Shown piece by piece: positions 1-8,515 of a DNA stretch of 64,000 nt (its first letter is position 1; every line of letters begins with the position of its first letter). The position numbers were made by a program, and so were the translations under genes. Under the pieces are notes generated by a model. The model ran no database searches, was not told where the DNA came from, and saw nothing but the letters and a program-made list of their open reading frames with translations. The DNA comes from Pontibacter pudoricolor (lineage in GTDB: Bacteria > Bacteroidota > Bacteroidia > Cytophagales > Hymenobacteraceae), in NCBI RefSeq assembly GCF_010092985.1, contig NZ_CP048106.1, positions 2,542,001 to 2,606,000 on the forward strand. Direction: 5' to 3'.

Positions 1-3000
1 CACTGGCTATAAACGCACCGGATGCTAACCTGTCTTACAGATGGTATAACGCGGCTACCGACGGAACGCTGCTGGCAACCGGCGACACGTACACAACCGG
101 AAGCCTGTCAGTTAGCGAGACCTACTATGTAGAGGCGGTAACAGCCACAGGCTGCGCCAGCACAACCCGCAAAGCAGTAACCGTAAATGTAACGCCACTG
201 CCAGCTACGCCAGTAACCGAAAATGCTTCTATCTGCGCGGGCAGCAGCACTACCCTGTGGGTGAAGAACCCGGACCCTACGGCATACTATAACTGGTATA
301 GCGGTGGCGCGCTGGTTGGTACCGGCATTTCGTTTGCTACCGGTGTGCTCAACTATAGCGCAACATATTATGTAGAAGCAGTCAGCAATACGGGTACAGC
401 CTGCAGCAGCGCTTCGCGCAGCGCGGTAACTGTAACTGTTACGCCGGCTATTTCCAACAACTTCATCACTGCAGACCAGAATATTTGCAGCGGCAGTTCA
501 CCAGCTACACTGACTGGCTCGTTGCCAAACGGTGGAGGCGGAAACTATAGTTACCAGTGGGAACGCAGCGAAGATGGCGTAAACTTTACAGCCATCAGCA
601 ATGCCACCACACAAAACTATAGCCCGGCTGCCCTTAACATTACTACCTGGTACAGAAGAAAAGTAAAAGCAGTTGGCCCATGCGGCGAGCAGGTGAGTAA
701 CACGATCCAGATAACTGTTCAGCCGATACCAGCTACTCCGGTTGCCGACAACACAACAATTTGTGCTGGCGCTACTGCTACGCTGAGCGTAAAAGATGTA
801 ACTCCTGGCTATACCTATCGCTGGTACACGACACCAACCGGCGGAAGCGCAATCGTAACCGGAACATCTTTCACAACTACACCATTGGAGAGCACAACCA
901 CCTACTATGTAGAAGCTGTGAATGCGACAGGTTGTATCAGCTCAAGGAGAACAGTTTCTGTAACGGTAATGCCTTTACCGGAAGCCCCGATGGTAGCAGA
1001 CCAGAATATCTGCGCCGGCGAACAGGCCATACTGGCAGTAGAGAACCAGACCGCCAGCCTGACCTACCGCTGGTACGATAGCAACGGAACTTTACTTGCA
1101 ACAGGAACATCCTACACGACCGCCACACTAAACAGCAACGCTACTTATTATGTAGAGGCAGTTACGTCTGGTGCGCTAAGCTGCGCAAGTGGCCGAACTA
1201 TAGTTGCTGTAAATGTTGCTACCAGACCTGCCACTCCGCTTGCTGATAACACCAGTGTTTGTGCAGGCTCATCGGCCCAGCTTTCTGTGAAGAGTATCAT
1301 CCCGGGCATTACTTATAAGTGGTACACGGTAGCAACCGGCGGAACTCCGGTATTTATTGGATCTGCTTACACTACGGCTGCCCTTACTTCTAACAGAACC
1401 TATTATGTAGAGGCATCAACAGCGTCGGGTTGCACCAGCGAGAGCCGCAAGGCAGTTACGGTGACGGTTATTCAGCAGCCAGCCATGCCGGCTGTAGCCG
1501 ACCAGACCATTTGCCAGGGCAGCGAAGTTGTACTGACAGTTTCTAACCCGGATGCCAGCCTGATGTACCGCTGGTACAACCAGGGCGGAACGGCCTTAGC
1601 AACCGGTACTTCCTACACCGCACGCGGACTGACAGTTAACACCATGTTCTATGTAGAGGCGGTAACAACTACTTCTCCTGGCTGCGTAAGTGCCCGCGAA
1701 ACAGTATATGTAACCGTAACGCCATCGCCGGCAGCACCGCTTGCCGATGATGCGAAGATCTGTGCAGGCTCTACAGCTACGTTGTACGTGAAGAACGCGA
1801 CACCAGCTGTTGTGTACAAGTGGTACGATGACACAGAAACATTACTGCACACTGGTACAACCTTCACAACTCCGGTGCTTGCTGCCGATGCCATTTACTA
1901 TATTGAGGCAAGCTCAGGTGCAGGTTGCGTGAACCCGAATCGTACAGTGGCTACCGTATATGTTGCCCAGCCAATTATTAACAACACGATAAGTGGCAAC
2001 CAGACCATTTGCAGCGGCTCTGACCCAAGCACACTTATCGGGTATGAGGTAATGAGCACCGATGGAACCGTAACCTACCAGTGGGAAAGCAGCGAGGATG
2101 GCATCAACTATAACATCATTCCGACGGCAACAGGCAAGAACTATAAACCAGCTACCACTTTTGTTACTACCTGGTACAGAAGAACGGCAAGCGTAGAGAA
2201 CGGAACCTGTCCGGCCCAGAAAAGTAACATCGTTAAAATCACGGTTATCTCTGCTCCGGCAACACCACTGGCCAGCAACGTAACTATCTGCGCTGGGTCA
2301 AGAGCTACCATGTCGGTAACATCCCCTGAGTTAGGTTATACCTACCGTTGGTTCAGTGTAGCAAGCGGAGGCAACAGCCTTGGCACGGGAATAACATTTA
2401 CAGCAGATGGCCTGCAGGCGGAAACTACTTATTATGTAGAGGCCGTGAATGCCGGTGGCTGCGTGAGTGCCCGTAAAGCAGTAACCGTGTATGTTACCCC
2501 ATTGCCAGCCTTACCACAGGCAGCAGATCAGGTGATCTGTTACAATGAGAAAACGACGCTAAGTGTTACCAACCCGGATGTAAAACTGAACTATAGATGG
2601 TTCGACGGAAACGGAATACTTGTAGCAGATGGCTCATCATTTACAACAGCAAACCTGAAGCAGAACACCATGTTCTACGTGGAAGCTTACACCACCACTA
2701 CACAGGCCTGCGCCAGCCAGCGCAAAGCGGTTATGGTAAGTGTAATGCAACTGCCAACTGCTCCTGAAGTAGACAACCGTGCTATTTGCGAAGGCAGCGG
2801 AACAACACTTACCGTGAAGCAGGCAGCTGCAGGCTTAACCTACAAATGGTACAGTGCAGCAACCGGCGGCATAGCCCTGGCAACAGGAACTACCTACGAA
2901 ACCGGCGCCCTTACTTCAGACAGAACATACTTTGTGGAAGCAACCAACACCTCTGGTTGTGTTAGCGAAAGAACTCCTGTAACTGTAAGCATATCCGCAT

Positions 3001-5312
3001 TGCCGGCTACCCCGATCGCATCTAACCAGCAGATATGTGCCGGCGAAACGGTAACGCTACGTGTATCACAGCCGGATGCTTCGCTCAACTATAGATGGTT
3101 CAGTGAATCGGGTAAGTTACTGGCAACCGGAAACACACATTCTATCTCAGGATTAACGGCCAGCACTACGTACTATGTAGAGGCTGTAAATGCGGCAGGC
3201 TGTATCAGTCCGAAGCGCCAGTCGGTGGTAGTAAGCGTAACGCAATTGCCAGCTACACCTTCCGTATCGAACGCTTCGATCTGCTCCGGCGAAACAGTAA
3301 CCTTATTTGTTAAGAATCCTGACCCGACAGTAGAGTACAGATGGTATAACGATGCCGCCGGAACAAACCTGATCGGTTCCGGCCTCTCTTACACGTCGAA
3401 AGATGCCCTGTTCTCTACCAGATTATACTATGTAGAGGCAGTGAATACAGGAGGTTGCAGCAGCCCGACAAGAGCCCAGGCTATAGTTTCGGTTACAGCT
3501 AAACCGGGCGCACCTATAGTTGATGATGTTACAATTTGCAGCGGCGGAAGAGCTAAACTGGAGATCATTCAGCCAGATCCATCGCTTGTATATAAGTGGT
3601 ACGATGCGAACGGCACAATGCTCCATACAGGTACTACTTACACTACATTCCCGCTGTCTTCCCAGGCAACATTCTATGTAAGAGCTAACACAACCTCACC
3701 TACTGCCTGTGCAGGACCAAGCGAGGCGGTAACGGTTAGCATTATGTCGTCGCTGGCTAATAACACGGTAACAGGTAACCAGACCATTTGCAGTGGCGCC
3801 ATGCCGGCTCCGCTGTCAGGTACGGTGCCTACAGGCGGTGGAAACGCTACCTTGTCTTACCAGTGGGAGCGCAGCGAGGATGGTGTAAACTTTGTGAGTA
3901 TAGTTGGAGCTTATGCCCAGGAATATGCACCGGGCGCCCTTACGCAGAATACATGGTTCAGAAGAGTTGTGAGAGCAGCAGGCCCTTGCGGCGAAAGTGT
4001 AAGCAATGCCGTTATGGTAACTGTAACACCACTTCCTGCTACGCCGCTGGCTGATGATGTGACCATTTGTGCCGGCAGCACTGCTACCCTGCGCATCAAA
4101 AATCCATCAACAGGAGCTTCCAACATTACCTACCGCTGGTACTACACTGCTTCCGGCGGAACGTCTATTGCATCGGGTATCAACTTTACAACGCAGCCAC
4201 TTTACACCAACACTACCTATTATGTAGAGGCTGTAAACGCGACTGGTTGTGCAAGTAGCGCCCGCCGTGCGGTAACTATAACTGTAAACCAGCTGGTGAC
4301 AGATAACACCATCAGCTCCGCACAGCAGATCTGTACTGGTAGCATACCGGCAGCCTTAACAGGTTCGGTGGCCTTCCAGCAATCAGAGAACTACACGTAC
4401 CAATGGCAGCAAAGTCCGGACGGTTTAAACTACATGAACATTTCGGGCGCTACGGGGCAGCACTACGCACCAACCCAGGCCCTGACTAAAAATGTATGGT
4501 ACCGTCGTGTTGTTCAGATCTCCGGCCCTTGCGAAGATCACATCAGTAATGCCGTGAAGATGGAAGTTGTTCCGTTGCCGACATTGCCAACTATAGCATC
4601 TGTTTCGGTTTGCCCGGGTGGCAGTGTTACCCTGCAGGCAACAGGCGTATTGCCTGGCACAAGGCTGGAGTGGTTCGATGCACCGAAAGGAGGCACTTAC
4701 ATTGCCGAGGGTACGACATTAACAGTTACACCATATTCGACTACTACTTACTGGGTACAGGCTGTGAACAGCAGCAACTGCGAAAGCAGCGCCCGCAAAG
4801 AAGTAACAGTGACCGTGGTAGACCCTGTAGCAAATGTAAGCGGTGATGTCACCATTATGCAGGGAAAGGCTACCAAGTTGGTTGCAACTGGTGGTGCTAC
4901 CTATAGTTGGTCTCCGGCCACCGGCCTGAGCGACCCTACAAGCGCCACGCCAATCGCCAAACCGGAAGTAACGACCACTTATACTGTAACTATAACAACT
5001 GCTGAAGGCTGTACAGCTTCGGCTTCGGTAACAGTAAATGTTGTGCCGGCTATAGTTCCGATGAACGCCATGACACCGAACGGCGATGGTATAAACGATG
5101 TGTTCTATGTAGAGAACCTGGAGCTTTACCCGGATTGCCGCGTGGAGATATTTACCCGCTGGGGCGAAAAGATATTCGAAAGCAAAGGCTACTCTGAACC
5201 ATGGAACGGTATGCGCAACGGCAAGCCAATGCCACTCGGCGCTTACTACTACATTATTTACCTGTCGCGAGACGAAGCACCTATTTCAGGAAGTATAACA
5301 ATTATTAAGTAA
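1..5312 (+). CDS. Giant Ig-like-repeat surface protein with T9SS type B sorting domain, 5' truncated
   Basis: The reading frame is open from base 3 of the window, so the true start lies upstream; at least 1,770 residues are visible. Most of it is tandem modules of about 80 residues, each with an N-terminal 'ICAGS'-like cysteine, a central YRWY/YKWY motif, then TTYYVEAVN, a GC.S pair and a TVTV end strand. I count about 15 of these, interspersed with four longer YQWE..EDG modules and one PKD-like module near the C-terminus. The last 85 residues (MTPNGDGINDVF, then FTRWGEKIFES and an ITIIK end) match the gliding-motility/CHU_C type B C-terminal domain. In that family the tail directs export by T9SS and cell-surface attachment, so a role as adhesin or surface filament is inferred. 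The next gene, a PorP/SprF partner, overlaps by one base, which fits type B substrates. Confidence 0.93.
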   Translation, partial: LAINAPDANLSYRWYNAATDGTLLATGDTYTTGSLSVSETYYVEAVTATGCASTTRKAVTVNVTPLPATPVTENASICAGSSTTLWVKNPDPTAYYNWYSGGALVGTGISFATGVLNYSATYYVEAVSNTGTACSSASRSAVTVTVTPAISNNFITADQNICSGSSPATLTGSLPNGGGGNYSYQWERSEDGVNFTAISNATTQNYSPAALNITTWYRRKVKAVGPCGEQVSNTIQITVQPIPATPVADNTTICAGATATLSVKDVTPGYTYRWYTTPTGGSAIVTGTSFTTTPLESTTTYYVEAVNATGCISSRRTVSVTVMPLPEAPMVADQNICAGEQAILAVENQTASLTYRWYDSNGTLLATGTSYTTATLNSNATYYVEAVTSGALSCASGRTIVAVNVATRPATPLADNTSVCAGSSAQLSVKSIIPGITYKWYTVATGGTPVFIGSAYTTAALTSNRTYYVEASTASGCTSESRKAVTVTVIQQPAMPAVADQTICQGSEVVLTVSNPDASLMYRWYNQGGTALATGTSYTARGLTVNTMFYVEAVTTTSPGCVSARETVYVTVTPSPAAPLADDAKICAGSTATLYVKNATPAVVYKWYDDTETLLHTGTTFTTPVLAADAIYYIEASSGAGCVNPNRTVATVYVAQPIINNTISGNQTICSGSDPSTLIGYEVMSTDGTVTYQWESSEDGINYNIIPTATGKNYKPATTFVTTWYRRTASVENGTCPAQKSNIVKITVISAPATPLASNVTICAGSRATMSVTSPELGYTYRWFSVASGGNSLGTGITFTADGLQAETTYYVEAVNAGGCVSARKAVTVYVTPLPALPQAADQVICYNEKTTLSVTNPDVKLNYRWFDGNGILVADGSSFTTANLKQNTMFYVEAYTTTTQACASQRKAVMVSVMQLPTAPEVDNRAICEGSGTTLTVKQAAAGLTYKWYSAATGGIALATGTTYETGALTSDRTYFVEATNTSGCVSERTPVTVSISALPATPIASNQQICAGETVTLRVSQPDASLNYRWFSESGKLLATGNTHSISGLTASTTYYVEAVNAAGCISPKRQSVVVSVTQLPATPSVSNASICSGETVTLFVKNPDPTVEYRWYNDAAGTNLIGSGLSYTSKDALFSTRLYYVEAVNTGGCSSPTRAQAIVSVTAKPGAPIVDDVTICSGGRAKLEIIQPDPSLVYKWYDANGTMLHTGTTYTTFPLSSQATFYVRANTTSPTACAGPSEAVTVSIMSSLANNTVTGNQTICSGAMPAPLSGTVPTGGGNATLSYQWERSEDGVNFVSIVGAYAQEYAPGALTQNTWFRRVVRAAGPCGESVSNAVMVTVTPLPATPLADDVTICAGSTATLRIKNPSTGASNITYRWYYTASGGTSIASGINFTTQPLYTNTTYYVEAVNATGCASSARRAVTITVNQLVTDNTISSAQQICTGSIPAALTGSVAFQQSENYTYQWQQSPDGLNYMNISGATGQHYAPTQALTKNVWYRRVVQISGPCEDHISNAVKMEVVPLPTLPTIASVSVCPGGSVTLQATGVLPGTRLEWFDAPKGGTYIAEGTTLTVTPYSTTTYWVQAVNSSNCESSARKEVTVTVVDPVANVSGDVTIMQGKATKLVATGGATYSWSPATGLSDPTSATPIAKPEVTTTYTVTITTAEGCTASASVTVNVVPAIVPMNAMTPNGDGINDVFYVENLELYPDCRVEIFTRWGEKIFESKGYSEPWNGMRNGKPMPLGAYYYIIYLSRDEAPISGSITIIK

Positions 5313-6325
5313 TGCCAGCTATGAGACGTATTTTAACTATAGTAGTGGCACTGGTTGCCGCAGCAGGCACCGCACTGGCGCAACAGCGCCCTCAATACAC
5401 ACAGTACGCTTTAAACAATTACCTCACAAACCCTGCAGTAGGCGGCATAGAAAGTTATGCCGACCTGCGCACCAGTTACCGCGGGCAGTGGGCAGGCGTG
5501 GAAGGCGCACCGGAAACCATGTATGTCACTTTCCATGGTTCTATCGGCAACCCGGACAATGCTAAAACATCACCAAAATCCAGGAAGGCGAATAAGTATG
5601 GTTTCCCTACCCGCAACAGCTATAAAAAAGCCGTACCGCACCACGGTGTAGGGGCAGTTGTGCAGGTTGATAAAGCAGGACTTTTGCGTACCTCAACTTT
5701 TAACGCGACTTACGCTTATCACCAGCCTATTACCCGCTATTTAACTTTATCCAGCGGACTGGCAGGTGGCTTAACGCAATACAATGTCGATGTGGACCGT
5801 GCCAAGGTACTGGACCCAAGCGACCCTTACCTGGTAGGCGGTAATATGTCGGCAAGTAAAGTGGATGTGGGTGTTGGGTTATGGTTATACAGCCCTGACT
5901 TTTATATAGGCTTATCCGGAATGCAGTTACTGAAAAGCAAGCAGGAAATTGTAACCACCGATGACCCGGCCATGAACCTGCAACCGCACTTTTACGGAAC
6001 AGCCGGCTTCCGTCTCCAAACCTCCAGCAACCTGGCTGTTGTGCCTTCTGTTATGGTAAAAGCAACCGGTTCGGCCACGCCTGCAGTAGATGTGAATCTG
6101 CGCGCTTTGTATGCCCAGTATGTTTGGGGAGGCATGTCGTATCGTCATAATGACGCATGGGCTGTAATGGCAGGTATTAACCTGAACTATATGTTTGATG
6201 TAGGTTATTCCTACGAGGTGGCCACTTCCAGCATGAGCCGTGTTTCCGCAGGAAGCCATGAGGTTGTAGTTGGTTTTAAACTGAATAACGCCAGCAGAGT
6301 GCTATGCCCGCAGTGGGTATGGTAG
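5312..6325 (+). CDS. PorP/SprF family type IX secretion outer-membrane protein
   Basis: A 337-residue protein with a signal peptide ending in TALAQQ, followed by QYTQYALNNYLTNPAVGG, the hallmark N-terminus of the PorP/SprF family, and beta-barrel strands to the end. Family members sit in the outer membrane and are needed to export or anchor one particular type B T9SS substrate. Its ATG overlaps the stop of the giant Ig-repeat gene (TAATG), so the two are probably co-transcribed and translationally coupled. A second in-frame ATG at 5321 (MRRILTIV) gives a tighter signal peptide and may be the real start. A strong hairpin terminator follows at 6347. The family call is firm; the substrate pairing is inferred from context. 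Confidence 0.92.
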   Translation: MPAMRRILTIVVALVAAAGTALAQQRPQYTQYALNNYLTNPAVGGIESYADLRTSYRGQWAGVEGAPETMYVTFHGSIGNPDNAKTSPKSRKANKYGFPTRNSYKKAVPHHGVGAVVQVDKAGLLRTSTFNATYAYHQPITRYLTLSSGLAGGLTQYNVDVDRAKVLDPSDPYLVGGNMSASKVDVGVGLWLYSPDFYIGLSGMQLLKSKQEIVTTDDPAMNLQPHFYGTAGFRLQTSSNLAVVPSVMVKATGSATPAVDVNLRALYAQYVWGGMSYRHNDAWAVMAGINLNYMFDVGYSYEVATSSMSRVSAGSHEVVVGFKLNNASRVLCPQWVW

Positions 6326-6346
6326 TAATTTACAGTTGAGATTTTG

Positions 6347-6381
6347 AAATCCCGGCAGCTGTATAGTTGCCGGGATTTTTG
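6347..6381 (+). terminator. Rho-independent terminator after the porP/sprF-like gene
   Basis: AAATCCCGGCA (6347-6357) pairs with TGCCGGGATTT (6368-6378) and is followed by a T run. The loop contains a TATAGTT motif. Confidence 0.88.
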
Positions 6382-6610
6382 TTTTACCTCACCCCAACCC
6401 TCTCCTAAAAACAGGAGAGGGAGATTCTGTAAAGTTATAGTTCGTACTACTGGCGCGAGTCTCCTGACTCAACTGGCCGGCAGCGACAAGAATTGCAGTA
6501 GCCAAGGCTATCGTTTTATAGTTGGGAACTAAACACACCCCTGCCCCTCTCAAGAGGGGAATTTCTGCTGCTGTTATAGTTTACAATTTAGTTCTATAGT
6601 TGCAGTCTAT

Positions 6611-6642
6611 CCGTAGGGACAGGTCGCGACCTGTCCCTACGG
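6611..6642. repeat. Perfect 32-bp palindrome
   Basis: Two 16-base arms, CCGTAGGGACAGGTCG and its exact reverse complement, meet with no loop. The inner 20 bases recur at 6934-6953 and 33989-34008. A variant with a shorter centre (GGACAGGTAAACCTGTCC) lies at 41646-41663 and 52888-52905. Always inside a repeat island; function unknown. Confidence 0.9.
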
Positions 6643-6699
6643 ATTGGGATTGTAGAGACGCAATACTTTGCGTCTTTTTTGGGTTGATATGATCTCTAC

Positions 6700-6820
6700 G
6701 CCCTCGCTCGCGGGACGCGAGTGTGAGTTACCTGCGGACTCTGGCCGCTTTGACCTGTGCCTGAGGCACAAGTGGCGGGACGCCATTAAGAAGCTCACAC
6801 TCGCGGGACGCGGGCGAGGG
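6700..6820. repeat. Imperfect 28-bp inverted repeat around a GC-rich spacer
   Basis: Arm 6700-6727 (GCCCTCGCTCGCGGGACGCG then AGTGTGAG) pairs with 6793-6820 at about 24 of 28 positions, enclosing 65 bases that contain a further GTGCCTGAGGCAC hairpin. The transcript could form a long stem-loop. It is seen only in island 1. Confidence 0.75.
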
Positions 6821-7011
6821 CAGAAGGTATCGTTTTATGGCTACTATTTTAACCCATCCCTGCCCCTCCCGAGAGGGGAATTTCTGACTCTGCTATAGTT
6901 GGTTTTATAGTCTTACAGTACAGCCTGTCGATCGGACAGGTCGCGACCTGTCCCTACGAAACTATGGGCACGGTAAAGCGATGCAACTATAGCAGTTCCT
7001 TTAAACTATAG

Positions 7012-7170
7012 CTATCGAACTGATCACAGTCTTTGGGTTGAGCGCCTTTGCTTTGTTGCGATGCCGCCAGGCAACACGAGGTACGAGGGTAGCAAGAAAG
7101 CAGCAGCGCGATGCCCTTATCGAGGGCCCCTACCCCCAAGACGGGGCCTCCCGGCCGTGAGGGCACCAAA
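7012..7170 (-). repeat. Dispersed structured core, copy A
   Basis: Copy of a core of about 140 bp that also occurs at 34071-34210 (minus), 41444-41583 (plus) and 52685-52823 (plus). All copies share CACAGTCTTTGGGTTGAGCG, GCAAGAAAGCAGCAGCGCGA and GGGGCCTCCCGGCCGTGAGG blocks in the same order. Copy A carries about 21 extra bases (GGGCCCCTACCCCC-containing) between the second and third blocks. The ends pair as GGTGCC/GGCACC, with one mismatch in this copy. Confidence 0.85.
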
Positions 7171-7430
7171 GCCAACTATAGAACAGTAGGCAAGTAAAGC
7201 TCCCAGGATTGAAAGTAACTATAGAAGAAAAGGCTTGGGGGCTGATCGTAGAGAATCAAACTATAATCTATAATAGATTTCTCACGATGCTCGAAATGAC
7301 AAAAGTGTAACTATAGGACAATTAAAATCTCTCGGCTTTGCTCGGGATAACAAAACCCTGTAACCAAATCCTACTTTCATCGGAAATAAAAGAAGCAACT
7401 TGTGAGAAGAGCCAATTCAGGTGAAACCAT

Positions 7431-7438
7431 TACCTTTG
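7431..7438 (+). promoter_or_regulatory. Putative -7 promoter element for the 7461 gene
   Basis: TACCTTTG matches the Bacteroidota -7 consensus TAnnTTTG exactly and lies 22 bases before the ATG. No clear TTTG -33 box is seen at the expected spacing, so the call rests on the -7 match and position. Confidence 0.5.
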
Positions 7439-7460
7439 CAAACTATAACGCAATAAACAC

Positions 7461-7997
7461 ATGAGCGCCAAAAACCTACAGCTACTACTTGAGACAGCCT
7501 ATGATACAGAGAACCCACAGGTCTTTGAGGAAGGTGCTGCCAATGTCTACAAAAAATTTGAAGAATCTTATAAACTCTTCGTTCAGACAGGCAAGCCAAC
7601 AGATGAGCTGAATTTTAGGTTTGAGCGTGTACGTTTGGGCGTAGGTATTGCTTTTCTGAAAGCTTATACCCGACTGGCTGATAACGAAACCAGTGTGGAA
7701 GCGCTGCAGGTATTACAGGAAGCCATTGCTGCGAAAAGCTCAAAGGAGATCGACAAGATCGTCCAGAAAAAGATCAAAGTGTTTGATAACCTGTACCACG
7801 AGATTTTTGTAAACGAAGAGCGCGAACACATACTTGGCCTGTTTGAAGCTACCTTAGATGCCAGTTCTAAAGAAGAGCTCGATGAACTGATGCTGGAAGG
7901 TTTGGAGCTGCTGACTGCCATCGATTTTGAACACCATGCCCAGCAGGACGATGACGACGAACCGCTGGACGAAGATTTCCTGAAAAGCATACAGTAG
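7461..7997 (+). CDS. Hypothetical acidic helical protein
   Basis: A 178-residue soluble protein without signal peptide or membrane segment. It is predicted by composition to be mostly alpha-helical, with charged heptad-like stretches around residues 90-150 and a very acidic tail (QQDDDDEPLDEDF). I recognise no domain. A Bacteroidota -7 element lies just upstream and a DUF2721 membrane protein gene starts 19 bases after its stop, so the two probably form an operon. The reading frame is real by codon use and context; the function is unknown. Confidence 0.8.
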   Translation: MSAKNLQLLLETAYDTENPQVFEEGAANVYKKFEESYKLFVQTGKPTDELNFRFERVRLGVGIAFLKAYTRLADNETSVEALQVLQEAIAAKSSKEIDKIVQKKIKVFDNLYHEIFVNEEREHILGLFEATLDASSKEELDELMLEGLELLTAIDFEHHAQQDDDDEPLDEDFLKSIQ

Positions 7998-8016
7998 CCC
8001 AACTATAGCTTGCCCC

Positions 8017-8421
8017 ATGGAAATCACCCTGACCACCCCTGCCCTGTTGTTTCCGGCTATTTCGTTATTGTTGCTGGCGTATACCAACCGTTTTATGGCC
8101 CTAGCTAACCTGATCAGGAGTTTAAAACAACGGTATGCCACCACACAAAGCCGCGTTGTTTTCGGGCAGATCGAGAACCTGAGAATACGGCTGATCCTTA
8201 TCCGTAACATGCAGGCATTGGGCATATCGAGTATGTTTGGCTGCGTGTTTTGTATGTTCATCCTATTTGCCGGTTACGAAGTAGTTGGCAAATATGTATT
8301 CGGGTTAAGCTTACTGCTGCTGCTTGGATCGCTGGCCTTAGCCCTGCGCGAAATACAGATATCCGTAAAAGCCCTGACCCTGGAACTTGATGACCTGGAA
8401 GAAGAAACTGAGAACAGTTAG
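8017..8421 (+). CDS. DUF2721 family membrane protein
   Basis: A 134-residue integral membrane protein. It opens with LTTPALLFPAISLLLLAYTN, followed by FMALANLIR, the signature of DUF2721. A charged segment (about residues 35-60) and two further hydrophobic helices (about 66-90 and 92-108) follow, then an acidic tail (DDLEEETEN). The family has no established function. It follows the 7461 gene closely and precedes queA after a 94-base spacer holding a low-complexity inverted repeat. Confidence 0.8.
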   Translation: MEITLTTPALLFPAISLLLLAYTNRFMALANLIRSLKQRYATTQSRVVFGQIENLRIRLILIRNMQALGISSMFGCVFCMFILFAGYEVVGKYVFGLSLLLLLGSLALALREIQISVKALTLELDDLEEETENS

Positions 8422-8423
8422 TA

Positions 8424-8513
8424 ACTAGTTAAGAGTTAAAAGTGAAGAGTTAAAAATTAACTGAACATCACTACACACAACTCTTAACTCATAACTCTAA
8501 ACTCTTAACTATA
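8424..8513. repeat. Low-complexity inverted repeat before queA
   Basis: Several copies of AGAGTTAAAA/GTTAAGAGTTA on the left half face ACTCTTAACT copies on the right half, so the spacer can fold on itself. The final ACTCTTAACTATAAA abuts the queA start codon. Comparable word-like repeats occur at 46937-47000 and 59094-59222. Confidence 0.65.
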
Positions 8514-8515
8514 AA

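Larger units (their letters stand above)
6382..7430. repeat. Repeat island 1: about 1 kb composite non-coding mosaic
   Basis: No credible gene lies here. The stretch is a chain of modules that recur at 33.4-34.5, 41.2-41.8 and 52.4-53.5 kb. They include C-rich/G-rich short palindromes (CTCTCCTAAAAACAGGAGAG type, and CCCCTCTCAAGAGGGG type), the palindrome at 6611, a hairpin GAGACGCAATAC/TTGCGTCT near 6653, an inverted repeat at 6700-6820, a second GGACAGGTCGCGACCTGTCC palindrome at 6934-6953, the structured core (7012-7170) and an AGATTTCTCAC...CGAAATGACAAAA end near 7275. TATAGTT/AACTATA motifs sit between nearly all modules. Short open frames in it (for example 6668-6898) are by-products of the repeats. 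Confidence 0.85.

Noticed and set aside
1..5312. CRISPR-like regular repetition at about 240-bp spacing
   Set aside because: The repeats are coding Ig modules in a single open frame; there are no short direct repeats with unique spacers and no cas genes.
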